Origin: an uncultured Eubacteriales bacterium
GTDB lineage: Bacteria; Bacillota; Clostridia; Christensenellales; Aristaeellaceae
Length of the DNA stretch: 64,000 bases
Direction: 5' to 3'
Assembly (NCBI GenBank): GCA_900315315.1
Contig: OMYT01000031.1
Coordinates: 29,089-93,088 of the forward strand
The notes beneath the pieces are model-generated. The model was not told the DNA's origin and did no database searches. It was given only the letters and a program-made list of their open reading frames with translations. Below, in pieces: positions 1-7,763 of this stretch. Every line of letters begins with the position of its first letter. Positions within the stretch are counted from its first letter, which is position 1. The position numbers and the translations under genes were made by a program.

Positions 1-1
1 T

Positions 2-655
2 GGCAGCCAGCTCTCCGGCCTCGTGGAAGAGCTGAAAAAGGAAGGTAAGGAAAAGATTTCCCAGCTGACTTCGAAGCTGAAGGGAAAGGTGATGGAAGTA
101 CTCCTCAAAGAACTTGCGAACCCGGACAGCAAGCTTGCCGCCCTGCTGGCCAAATTGGCGGCGGGTAAGAACAAGGGCAGCGACGATTCCGCCGGGATCG
201 GCTCCCTGCTGGGCGCCCTGTTCGGCGGCAGCAGCACGCCCGACAAAGGATCTGAGACAGCGGAAGACAGCGAAACGCTGGAGGAAACGCTTGAAAGGCT
301 GAATAAGGAAGCCGAAGCCGAAACCGGCGACAGCGTACCGGACAAAAAGGATGCCCAAAGCGTTGAGGATTTCTACGGCTTGTGGAAAGAGTCAAAGTTC
401 GTCCTTCTCGGCGAAGACTACGATATGAGTGAATACGACGAAGGCGTGTTCATCGGCGAAAATACGTACTACGTGACCCTGGAGGGGAAGAAGAGCCCGG
501 ATTATCTCTTTCCGGAAGCCGCAGAACTGACCCTCAGCAACGGCATCCTGAAGATTAACAGCGACGGCCACTGGTCCAACTTTGTCCTGACGGAGGATGG
601 CAGTATCGTCGAGCCGTCCGGCGGCATGCTGTTCTATTATGTCCGTGCCGAATAA
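2..655 (+). CDS. Hypothetical protein, 5' end outside the window
   Basis: The reading frame is open to the left edge, so the GTG at 23 is probably not the true start and the gene begins upstream. The visible part has a Lys/Glu-rich helical stretch (about residues 1-50), a Gly/Ser-rich low-complexity segment with GSLLGALFGG, an acidic linker, and a C-terminal domain of about 95 residues rich in beta strands (from EDFYGLWKES to FYYVRAE). That last part looks like a small barrel or lipocalin-like fold, but no family is recognised. The style (helical plus linker plus beta domain) matches exported proteins elsewhere in the window such as the one at 21879-22847. A strong terminator follows 19 bases after the stop. 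Function unknown. Confidence 0.6.
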   Translation, partial: GSQLSGLVEELKKEGKEKISQLTSKLKGKVMEVLLKELANPDSKLAALLAKLAAGKNKGSDDSAGIGSLLGALFGGSSTPDKGSETAEDSETLEETLERLNKEAEAETGDSVPDKKDAQSVEDFYGLWKESKFVLLGEDYDMSEYDEGVFIGENTYYVTLEGKKSPDYLFPEAAELTLSNGILKINSDGHWSNFVLTEDGSIVEPSGGMLFYYVRAE

Positions 656-673
656 TCCTGCAGTTAAATACGC

Positions 674-705
674 AAAAGCTCCGGAGCATTTCGCCGGAGC
701 TTTTT
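674..705. terminator. Bidirectional intrinsic terminator
   Basis: An 11-bp stem (AAAAGCTCCGG pairing with CCGGAGCTTTT) with a 9-base loop ends in a T run on the plus strand and, because the stem starts with AAAA, in a T run on the minus strand too. It separates the plus-strand gene ending at 655 from the convergent minus-strand phosphatase gene ending at 773. Confidence 0.85.
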
Positions 706-772
706 GGTTTACGGCCTCTCCCGCCGGGCGCCTGTAAGCCCCGGCGGTCATCGGGTATTCCCGGGTCCGGTC

Positions 773-2083
773 TCAGGCTCCGTCCGTCCCCTTATACTCG
801 ATGCACATCATTGTCAGATCGTCAAACTGTTCCGCGTCGCCGACGAAAGCGTCGACGGCGCTTTTCACCGTCCGGAGGATTTCCTCCGGCTTTCCGTCCG
901 GGCAGGTGTTCAGCGCCGCGGCCAGGCGCTGCTCCCCGAACATTTCTCCACTGCCGGCCGTTGCCTCCGGCACCCCGTCCGTGTAGACAAACACGCGGTC
1001 GCCGGGATGAAGCTCAAACGCCCGGTTCTGATACCTGGCTTTGCGGTTCACGCCGACAAAAACCGCGTGAGGATATTTCACCAGCGCATATTTTCCGTCC
1101 GCGCGGCGCAGCGCCGGGTGTTCATGCCCCGCGTTGCAGGCCAGGCCTTTGCCGGTGGAAATTTCCAGCACGGCCACCCACACCGTCACGAACATCATCG
1201 ATGAATTCCGCTCGCACAGCCGCTGATTGACCCGGTCCAGGGCCGTTGCCGGATCGCACCCGTTCAGCAGTTCGTTCTTGATCAGCGTCTTGGAGACCAT
1301 CATAAACAGGGCGGCGGGAATTCCCTTGCCCGAAACGTCCGCGATCACCAGCGCCAGATGGTCGCTGTCGGTCAGGAAGAAATCGTAGAAATCCCCGCCC
1401 ACCTCTTTGGCCGGCGTCATGGAGGCGAAAAGATCAAACTCCGTCCGGTTCGGGAACGCCGGGAATTCATTCGGCAGCACGTTTGCCTGAATCTCCCTGG
1501 CCACGACCAGTTCCCTCTCAATCCGCTCCTGTTCTTTCTTCCGGTTTTCCTGTTCTGCCTGCTCCCGCTCCATCCGCCGGATTGTGTCCATCTGCTGCGT
1601 CAGGGCGTCGCACGTCCGGTTAATCTCCCGCTGCATCTGTTCAAACTCGTTGATGGAGAAAGGCCTGAATTCAATGGACTCCAGGTCTCCCTGCCCCATG
1701 CGGATAATCTCGTTCTGCAGGGAGTTGAACTGGCGCATGAACTTTTTCAGCCACAGCGCGTAGAAGACCAGCGCGACCAGGAACACCAACCCCGCGGCGA
1801 TCCAGATAGCGCCGCGGACACGGTGGACCACCTGCTCGTAGTTCTCCATGTTCACTTCCCGCACCAGCGTCCATTCGGGTGAAGCCATCGTCATGGAAAA
1901 CAGGCAGAAGGGACGGCCGTTTTCATCATGGAGCAGTTCTCCTTTGTTGCTTTCGTTGATGAGCATCCCCGGATCCGTGTGTTCCGCTTCCGGGCCCGCA
2001 TGCCAGATTTCGGATCCGTCTTCGGTATAGAGATACCACGTGCTTTTCCCGTCCTGCAGCACGCTGAACAGGCCGTCGAACAC
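773..2083 (-). CDS. SpoIIE-type PP2C phosphatase with HAMP-like linker, N-terminally truncated sensor
   Basis: Predicted membrane-bound serine/threonine phosphatase of the RsbU/SpoIIE type, which normally dephosphorylates anti-anti-sigma factors. Seen: the tail of an extracellular Cache-like domain (residues 1-80), one membrane helix (about 92-111), a HAMP-like linker and coiled coil (112-185), then the phosphatase domain with the metal-binding motifs GGDFYD, ADVSGKGIPAA, YTDGVPEA and FDDLTMM. The start is odd. The first usable codon is a GTG only 11 bases after the P-ATPase stop, with no good ribosome site, and an in-frame TGA lies at 2132-2134. The first membrane helix and the front half of the sensor are therefore missing. 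It may be a broken gene whose catalytic part is still open, or a deletion joined it to the ATPase gene. The phosphatase identity is secure; function of this allele is not. Confidence 0.8.
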   Translation of the reverse strand: MFDGLFSVLQDGKSTWYLYTEDGSEIWHAGPEAEHTDPGMLINESNKGELLHDENGRPFCLFSMTMASPEWTLVREVNMENYEQVVHRVRGAIWIAAGLVFLVALVFYALWLKKFMRQFNSLQNEIIRMGQGDLESIEFRPFSINEFEQMQREINRTCDALTQQMDTIRRMEREQAEQENRKKEQERIERELVVAREIQANVLPNEFPAFPNRTEFDLFASMTPAKEVGGDFYDFFLTDSDHLALVIADVSGKGIPAALFMMVSKTLIKNELLNGCDPATALDRVNQRLCERNSSMMFVTVWVAVLEISTGKGLACNAGHEHPALRRADGKYALVKYPHAVFVGVNRKARYQNRAFELHPGDRVFVYTDGVPEATAGSGEMFGEQRLAAALNTCPDGKPEEILRTVKSAVDAFVGDAEQFDDLTMMCIEYKGTDGA

Positions 2084-2094
2084 GGTTTCGTCCG

Positions 2095-4725
2095 TTATTT
2101 CCGGCGGTTCGTCCGGCGGCGGATCGCTTTTTCAATCTCCACGATCGGGATCACGCACACCGCCAGCCCCAGCGCGGCCAGGTATTCCGTAACCGTGATC
2201 GGCTGGAACGAGAAGGCCGTGTTCAGCGCCGGGATAAAGATCACGGCCGCCGTCACCGCCAGGGAGAACGCCAGCGTTCCCCACAGCCACTTGTCCTGCT
2301 TCCGCAGGCTGAACAGGCTCTCCGTCCGGGACCGCATGTTGAACGAGTGGAAAATCTCGATCATGCTCAGCGTCAGGAAGGCCATCGTCATCCCCGCCGG
2401 GGACTCGGCGATCCCCCATCTGCCGCTCTCCATCCTGTGTCCGACAAAATAGCTGAATACCGTGATCGCGGCGATAATTCCCCCCTGGAAGATCACGTCG
2501 AAGCCCAGCCCGTCGGCAAAGATGCTCTCCTTCCGGTTTCTGGGCGGCCGCTGCATCACGTCTTTTTCCGCCTCTTCCATCCCCAGGGCGATCGCCGGCA
2601 GCGTGTCCGTGATCAGGTTGATCCACAGGATGTGCACCGGTTTCAGGATCGTGAAGCCCATCAGCGTCGCGGAGAACACCGCCAGCACCTCCGCCAGGTT
2701 GGCGCTCAGCAGGAACTGGATCGCCTTGCGGATGTTGTCGTAGATGCGGCGGCCTTCGCCCACCGCGGATACGATCGTCGCAAAGTTGTCGTCCGTCAGG
2801 ATCATGTCCGCCACGGATTTGGTCACGTCCGTTCCCGTGATCCCCATGCCCACGCCGATGTCCGCGCTCTTGATGGACGGCGCGTCGTTCACCCCGTCGC
2901 CGGTCATGGCCGTCACCATGCCCAGCGCCTGCCACGCGTCCACGATGCGCACCTTGTTCTCCGGCTGCACCCGGGCATACACGGAATACTTCCGCACGTC
3001 CTGCGCGAACTCCGCGTCCGGGATCGCGTCCAGCTCCGCCCCGGTGATGGCCATCTGCCCGGGCTCCAGGATGCCCAGCTCTTTGGCGATCGCCGTCGCC
3101 GTATCCTTGTGGTCCCCGGTGATCATCACGGGCCGGATGCCCGCGCTGCGGCACTGGGCGATGGCGTCCTTCACCTCGGGGCGGATCGGGTCGATCATCC
3201 CGCACATGCCGATCCAGGTCAGGTCCTGCTCCAGCGTCCCGGGATCGTTGGAAGCCGGCCGTTCGTCATAGACCCGCTGCGCCGCGGCCAGCACCCGCAG
3301 CGCCTGGTCCGCCATGCCCTTGTTTTCTTCCAGGATCTGCTTCCGTTGCTCCTCCGTGATCGGCCCGGCCTGCCCGTTCCGCCAGATCCGGGTGCACCGC
3401 CGCAGCACTTCGTCCGGCGCGCCTTTGGTAAACTGGATAAAGCCCTGCCCGGCGCCGGCCCGGTGCAGCGTGGACATCATCTTGCGCACGGAGTCGAACG
3501 GCGCCTCGTCCACCCGCGGCAGGTCCGCGGCCAGCTCCTGCTTCGGCATGCCGTTCTGGTTGGCGTCGTTGACCAGCGCACATTCCGTCGCCTCGCCCAC
3601 GGCGTTCCCGTTCTCCAGTTCCGCGTCCGAGCACAGGGCCATCGCTGTCATCAGCAGCGTCGGGTCCTCCGTCACCTTTTTGATCACGGTCATTTTGTTC
3701 TGGGTCAGCGTCCCCGTTTTGTCGCTGCAGATGATCTGCGTGCACCCCAGCGTCTCCACCGCCGTCAGTTTCCGGATGATGGCGTGGTTCTTGCTCATCT
3801 TCGTCACGCCGATGGAAAGCAGCACCGTCACCACCGCGCTCAGGCCTTCCGGTATCGCCGCCACCGCCAGCGACACCGCAATCATGAACGTGTCCATCAC
3901 CGCCTTGCCGCCGTTGCGCACCAGGTTCACGACGAACACAAACGCGCAGATCACCAGGATCATCACGCTCAGCTTCCGGCTCAGCTCGTTCAGTTTGATC
4001 TGCAGGGGCGTCTCCTCTTCCGCCGCGTTGCTCAGTGCATCGGCAATGGCGCCCATCTCGGTGTCCATCCCCGTCCCGGTCACCACCGCGTGCCCCCGGC
4101 CGTAGGTGATGATGGATCCCATGTACACCATGTTTTTTCGGTCGCCCAGGGTCACGTCCCCGTTGTCGCCGGCCGTGAGCGCCCCGTCCGTTTTCTCCAC
4201 GTCCGTGGATTCCCCGGTCAGCGCGGCCTCCTGGCTTTTCATCGAGGCGCATTCCACGATCCGCGCGTCCGCCGCCACGGCGTCCCCGGCCTCCAGCACC
4301 AGCAGGTCGCCCTTGACCACCTCGTCGGCCCGGATCGTCTTCTGGTGCCCGCCGCGGATCACCTTGGCCGTCGCCGCGGCCACCTGCTGCAGCGCCTCGA
4401 TCGCGGCTTCCGCCTTGCTTTCCTGGTAAACCCCCAGGCAGGCGTTGATCAGCACCACGGCCAGGATGATAAACGTGTCCGCCAGGCTGTCGCCCTCATA
4501 GATCGCCGTCACCGCGCTGACCACCGCGGCGATGATCAGCACGATGGTCATCGGGTCCTTCAGTTCCCCCAGGAACCGCTTCGCCAGGCTCTCTTTTTTG
4601 CCTTCTTTCAGCTTGTTGGGCCCGTCCCGGGTCAGCCGTTCCGCCGCCTCCCCGTCGCTCAGTCCCGACATAGAGGACCCCAGTTCCGCCAGTACAGCCT
4701 CTTTCTCCTCCAGATATGCTTTCAT
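2095..4725 (-). CDS. Calcium-type cation-transporting P-type ATPase
   Basis: P2-type ATPase pumping Ca2+ (or a similar divalent cation) out of the cytosol. Visible motifs: actuator TGES (about residue 169), membrane motif AIPEGLSAVV (M4, ion site), phosphorylation motif CSDKTGTLT (Asp about 334), KGAPDEVL in the nucleotide domain, MITGDHKDTA, and the hinge MTGDGVNDAP (about 609). The C-terminal membrane half has WINLITDTLPAIALG, typical of Ca2+ pumps. Length of 876 residues fits the family. The chosen ATG at 4725 has GAGGAG nine bases upstream, overlapping the dtd stop; an ATG at 4731 and an upstream one at 4755 are less well placed. dtd lies directly upstream in the same direction, so the two are probably co-transcribed. 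Confidence 0.93.
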   Translation of the reverse strand: MKAYLEEKEAVLAELGSSMSGLSDGEAAERLTRDGPNKLKEGKKESLAKRFLGELKDPMTIVLIIAAVVSAVTAIYEGDSLADTFIILAVVLINACLGVYQESKAEAAIEALQQVAAATAKVIRGGHQKTIRADEVVKGDLLVLEAGDAVAADARIVECASMKSQEAALTGESTDVEKTDGALTAGDNGDVTLGDRKNMVYMGSIITYGRGHAVVTGTGMDTEMGAIADALSNAAEEETPLQIKLNELSRKLSVMILVICAFVFVVNLVRNGGKAVMDTFMIAVSLAVAAIPEGLSAVVTVLLSIGVTKMSKNHAIIRKLTAVETLGCTQIICSDKTGTLTQNKMTVIKKVTEDPTLLMTAMALCSDAELENGNAVGEATECALVNDANQNGMPKQELAADLPRVDEAPFDSVRKMMSTLHRAGAGQGFIQFTKGAPDEVLRRCTRIWRNGQAGPITEEQRKQILEENKGMADQALRVLAAAQRVYDERPASNDPGTLEQDLTWIGMCGMIDPIRPEVKDAIAQCRSAGIRPVMITGDHKDTATAIAKELGILEPGQMAITGAELDAIPDAEFAQDVRKYSVYARVQPENKVRIVDAWQALGMVTAMTGDGVNDAPSIKSADIGVGMGITGTDVTKSVADMILTDDNFATIVSAVGEGRRIYDNIRKAIQFLLSANLAEVLAVFSATLMGFTILKPVHILWINLITDTLPAIALGMEEAEKDVMQRPPRNRKESIFADGLGFDVIFQGGIIAAITVFSYFVGHRMESGRWGIAESPAGMTMAFLTLSMIEIFHSFNMRSRTESLFSLRKQDKWLWGTLAFSLAVTAAVIFIPALNTAFSFQPITVTEYLAALGLAVCVIPIVEIEKAIRRRTNRRK

Positions 4726-4738
4726 TTGCATTTTCTCC

Positions 4739-5188
4739 TCAAAACACTTTCTCACTGTCCAGCAATATCGTCACCGGCCCGTCGTTGATCAGCTTCACCT
4801 GCATCTCCGTCCGGAACCGCCCTGTCTCCACCGCAATCCCCTTCTCCCGCCATTCCTTCACCAGCCGCTCATAGAACGCGTTGGCCGCGTCCGGCGCCGC
4901 CGCCCGGATGTAGGAAGGCCGCCGCCCTCCTCTGGCGTCCCCGTACAGCGTGAACTGGGATACCGCCAGAATGCTGAGCCCCTCGTCCAGCAGCGATCGG
5001 TTCATCACCCCGTTCTCGTCGTCAAAGATCCGCAGGTTCGGAACCTTGTCCAGGATATATTTGAAATCCTTGTCCGTATCCTCCGTGGAAACCCCGATCA
5101 AAGCCAGGATTCCGGGCCCGATCGCTCCGACCGTCTCCCCCTCCACCGTCACGGAAGCTTCCTTCACTCTCTGCACTACACACCTCAT
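4739..5188 (-). CDS. dtd: D-aminoacyl-tRNA deacylase
   Basis: Hydrolyses D-aminoacyl-tRNAs (and Gly-tRNA(Ala)), protecting translation from D-amino acids. Full-length at 149 residues. The N-terminus MRCVVQRVKEASVTV, the substrate motif SQFTLYGDARGGRRPSY and the C-terminal GPVTI motif that forms the active site with the partner subunit are all present. It lies between hemZ (upstream, after a short repeat element) and the P-ATPase, whose ribosome site overlaps the dtd stop. Cytoplasmic homodimer by family knowledge. Confidence 0.95.
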   Translation of the reverse strand: MRCVVQRVKEASVTVEGETVGAIGPGILALIGVSTEDTDKDFKYILDKVPNLRIFDDENGVMNRSLLDEGLSILAVSQFTLYGDARGGRRPSYIRAAAPDAANAFYERLVKEWREKGIAVETGRFRTEMQVKLINDGPVTILLDSEKVF

Positions 5189-5219
5189 AGAAACAGTTCC
5201 TCTTTCTTCTTAAATCATA

Positions 5220-5266
5220 CCGAAGGTCCAGGGCGATCGGAAAGCCCTGGTCGCGCCCTCAGGCGC
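5220..5266 (-). repeat. Intergenic structured repeat, short form, overlapping the hemZ stop
   Basis: Plus-strand order: left box CCGAAGG, CCAGGGCGATCGG, right box GGAAAGCCCTGG, then a second hairpin TCGCGCC-CTCA-GGCGCGA. The outer helix is CCAGGG/CCCTGG. The second hairpin contains the hemZ stop codon (5259-5261), so the element has replaced or captured the very end of the gene. It lies between hemZ and dtd, about 30 bases before the dtd start. Confidence 0.75.
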
Positions 5267-6695
5267 GAAACATCTCCTCTTTCCGCTTGATCATATCATC
5301 GACTCTGCTGATATAAACCTCAATATTACTTACATTGGGAGCCCTCGTAATATGCCCTTCCTCCGGCCAGATCCTCTTCGAAATCCCTCCCGCGCCCATC
5401 GCCAGTATATGGGACGTCTCTTCCATAATATCCACATTGTACACGCACGCGTGCCCCGGCAGCGCGTATCCCGTGTTCTCCAGGTTTCCGGCCATATACT
5501 TCTGCCGGTACAGGTAATACGGCTTCATTCCCATGCTCCGGGCAGTCTCCCGTCCCGTTTCCACCATCCCCGCCGTCATCTCTCCGTCCGGCAGCGGATG
5601 GTTCTCCAGGCTCATCCGGGAGGAGCGCTTGATCGCCAGCGTGTGCACCGTCAGGCTTTCCGGCCGCAGTTTCTTGGCCTCCGCCATCGTATAGGCAAAG
5701 TCCTTCTCCGTCTCCCCCGGCAGCCCCGCGATCACGTCCATGTTGATGTGCCCGATTCCCTCTTCCCGTGCCAGCCCGTACGCGTCCCGCACCTGCTGCG
5801 CAGTATGCGCCCGGCCGATGATCTCCAGCGTCCGGTCGTTCATCGTCTGGGGATTGATGGAGATCCGGCCGATTCCGGCCGCCCGGATTGCTTTCAGCTT
5901 GCGCCGCGTCAGGGTATCCGGCCGCCCCGCCTCCACCGTGTATTCCATCGCACCCGGAAACAGGGAAACCGTGCTCTCCAGCAGTTCCTCAAACGCGTCT
6001 TCCGGCAGCGCCGTCGGTGTCCCCCCGCCGATGTACAGCGCGCGCAGCGTCCTCCCGCTTTCCCGCAGGATCTCCGCGCATGCTTTCATTTCTTTTCCCA
6101 GCGCCGCCATATAGGGTGCGATCAGGGAACCGTCGCCGATCTCCCCCGAGGAAAAGGAACAGTACGCGCATCGGGTCGTGCAGAAGGGAATGCCGATGTA
6201 GACGTCCATCCACCGGTCCCCCGGCGGCGGCAGTTTCTGTTGCTCCGCCGCGATCTCCGCCAGCAGTTCCGCCCGCTCCGGCGTCACGTCAAATTCCCTC
6301 ACCAGTTTCTGAACCGCTTCCTCCGGCGTGTATCCCGCCGCCAGCGCTTCCAGCATCAGGTGCGTCGGCCGCACCCCGGTCATGCTCCCCCACGGCGGAT
6401 GGATCCCGGTCATCTCCCTGCACAGGTCGTACAGCGTCTGCTTGCACAGGCGCCTCGCCGCCCGCTTCCGGTGCAGGGTCTGGATGCGTTCGTCCGGATC
6501 ATCCGGAACCGGAACCGATCGGGTCGCCGTATATTCTCCATCCGTAAACGTAATCCGGTAGGTCTGGTCGGATTCCACAGCCTGCGGCACAAAGCGTTTC
6601 GGTTCATCCCACACGCTCTCCGGAAACCCGAACAGCCGGGTCATCACCCGCAGCTCCGGCTCAATCGTCTCCAGATAGCTCTCCAGTTCAGTCAT
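5259..6695 (-). CDS. hemZ: HemZ-type coproporphyrinogen III oxidase-like radical SAM enzyme
   Basis: Oxygen-independent coproporphyrinogen dehydrogenase family member. The radical SAM cluster motif CTTRCAYC (Cys172, Cys176, Cys179) binds the 4Fe-4S cluster. A long N-terminal domain of about 160 residues, including the GIHPPWGSMTGVRPTHL segment, sets the HemZ group apart from HemN/HemW. The glycine-rich GGGTPTALPEDAF motif and GLPGETEKDF follow. Length of 478 is normal. Whether it makes heme intermediates or has another substrate cannot be told from sequence. The stop codon sits inside a repeat-derived hairpin. Confidence 0.88.
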   Translation of the reverse strand: MTELESYLETIEPELRVMTRLFGFPESVWDEPKRFVPQAVESDQTYRITFTDGEYTATRSVPVPDDPDERIQTLHRKRAARRLCKQTLYDLCREMTGIHPPWGSMTGVRPTHLMLEALAAGYTPEEAVQKLVREFDVTPERAELLAEIAAEQQKLPPPGDRWMDVYIGIPFCTTRCAYCSFSSGEIGDGSLIAPYMAALGKEMKACAEILRESGRTLRALYIGGGTPTALPEDAFEELLESTVSLFPGAMEYTVEAGRPDTLTRRKLKAIRAAGIGRISINPQTMNDRTLEIIGRAHTAQQVRDAYGLAREEGIGHINMDVIAGLPGETEKDFAYTMAEAKKLRPESLTVHTLAIKRSSRMSLENHPLPDGEMTAGMVETGRETARSMGMKPYYLYRQKYMAGNLENTGYALPGHACVYNVDIMEETSHILAMGAGGISKRIWPEEGHITRAPNVSNIEVYISRVDDMIKRKEEMFRA

Positions 6696-6710
6696 TTAAT
6701 AAGTTCTCCT

Positions 6711-6845
6711 CCGAAGGGGTTCGGGCGATGTCGCGTGCGGTGCGCGAGCTGCACATATTGGGCCGCCGCCAGTGGCGGATAAAGGCCCATTGTGTGTTGA
6801 GTCACCGGCCGCGGTGCGCGTGCGATTCCTTGCGAAAAGCCCCCT
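6711..6845 (-). repeat. Intergenic structured repeat, C-module, long variant
   Basis: Begins CCGAAGGGG and ends GAAAAGCCCCC, with the inner motifs GCGATGTCGCG, GCGGTGCGCG (two copies, about 70 bases apart) and GTGCGATTCCTTGCG shared with the elements at 31082 and 32593. The arm between the two GCGGTGCGCG copies is about 45 bases longer than in those copies and contains its own inverted repeat (GGGCC..GGCCC). It sits between the hydrolase stop (6848) and the hemZ start (6695). Confidence 0.75.
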
Positions 6846-6847
6846 GG

Positions 6848-7408
6848 TTAATGTCCAGGATGTATCCCATACTCCTTCATCATCGGCACAAGCCGCCGCA
6901 GCGACCGCGCCATCTCATGATCGTCTCCCCCGGGCAGGTCTGTCCTCCCCCACCCTTGCTCAAACAGCGTATCCCCCGTAAACAGCTCGTTTTCGATCAG
7001 ATAGCACACGCTGCCCGGCGTATGCCCCGGAGTATGAAGCACCTTGATGCTCATCCCGGCAATGGTCAGCTCATCGCCTTCCCTCACCCGGTCCGTAGGC
7101 GCCGGCGCGGTAATGCTTTTCCGGAAAAAAACCATCCCCACGTTCAGCTCCGGGTCACTCAGCATCTTCTCGTCCAGCGGGTGAATCACCAGCCGGGTTC
7201 CTTCTTCCATCAGCGGCGCAACCCCGCCGATATGGTCAAAGTGTCCGTGGGTCAGCAGGATTGCCGCGATCCGCCGGTCCCCGGTTCTCTTCCGGATCCG
7301 CTCCGGCTCGTCTCCGGGATCAATCACGATGCATTCCTTTTCATCTTCATGATATAAAATATAGCAGCGGGTCTGCACCGGTCCCACCGTCAGTTCGTCG
7401 ATACGCAT
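6848..7408 (-). CDS. MBL-fold metallo-hydrolase (glyoxalase II-like)
   Basis: Small metallo-beta-lactamase-fold hydrolase; the metal motif is THGHFDHIGG, with later His residues in HTPGHTPGSVCY and the C-terminal GIHPGH. Residue D of ELFTGDTLFEQGWGRTDL is the bridging ligand. The family includes hydroxyacylglutathione hydrolase-like thioesterases; the true substrate is unknown. The ATG at 7408 is preferred because GGAGG lies seven bases upstream; the ATG six bases earlier is too close to it. Likely transcribed with hemZ and dtd downstream, separated by repeat elements. Confidence 0.88.
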   Translation of the reverse strand: MRIDELTVGPVQTRCYILYHEDEKECIVIDPGDEPERIRKRTGDRRIAAILLTHGHFDHIGGVAPLMEEGTRLVIHPLDEKMLSDPELNVGMVFFRKSITAPAPTDRVREGDELTIAGMSIKVLHTPGHTPGSVCYLIENELFTGDTLFEQGWGRTDLPGGDDHEMARSLRRLVPMMKEYGIHPGH

Positions 7409-7763
7409 GTTCATCCCTCCGCTCCCATCATATCCGATTCCCCCGGTGATTTCAAGACGAAACCTTACCTCGGCAGCACTTTATACCGCTTTTCATTCCG
7501 TCCCCCGCGTCCCGTCGCTGCACCTCCGTGATCAGCGTATTTTGAGTGTTCGACCCCTCGTGTCATCCCGACCGCCCCCCCCGTGTCCGCTCCGGGCAGC
7601 CTCGCCCGGGCATAGCCGGTGACAGGCTCACCGTCCGCGAGAATTGTGAGTGTGCGGTTCATAATTGCATGTGTTATATCCATTGAATCACCTGTATGAT
7701 ATAATGGTTTTGGGGATTCACTTTAAAGTGAACGAGCGACAATCGGAATTTGCGGAGGTAAAC
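7409..7763. other. Gene-free stretch between divergent genes
   Basis: Divergent spacer between the MBL hydrolase and the Ntn hydrolase. It contains the presumed ribosome site and promoter of the former, a GC-rich stretch (7497-7527) similar to one at 63000-63030, and an extended -10 for the latter at 7697-7705. A 72-codon minus-strand frame here looks non-coding (Arg/Gly/Pro-rich, no motif). Confidence 0.6.
7697..7705 (+). promoter_or_regulatory. Extended -10 promoter element upstream of the Ntn hydrolase gene
   Basis: TGATATAAT, a perfect -10 hexamer with the TGn extension, 59 bases before the start codon. No good -35 box is found at 16-18 bases, which is common for extended -10 promoters. 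Confidence 0.55.

Noticed and set aside
2347-4788. An 813-codon plus-strand open frame antisense to the P-type ATPase
   Set aside because: His/Arg/Asp/Gln-rich composition with no motif; it is the mirror of a real, strongly conserved gene in a GC-rich region.
7465-7683. 72-codon minus-strand ORF upstream of the Ntn hydrolase
   Set aside because: No ribosome site, no motif, and low-complexity composition in a promoter-bearing spacer.
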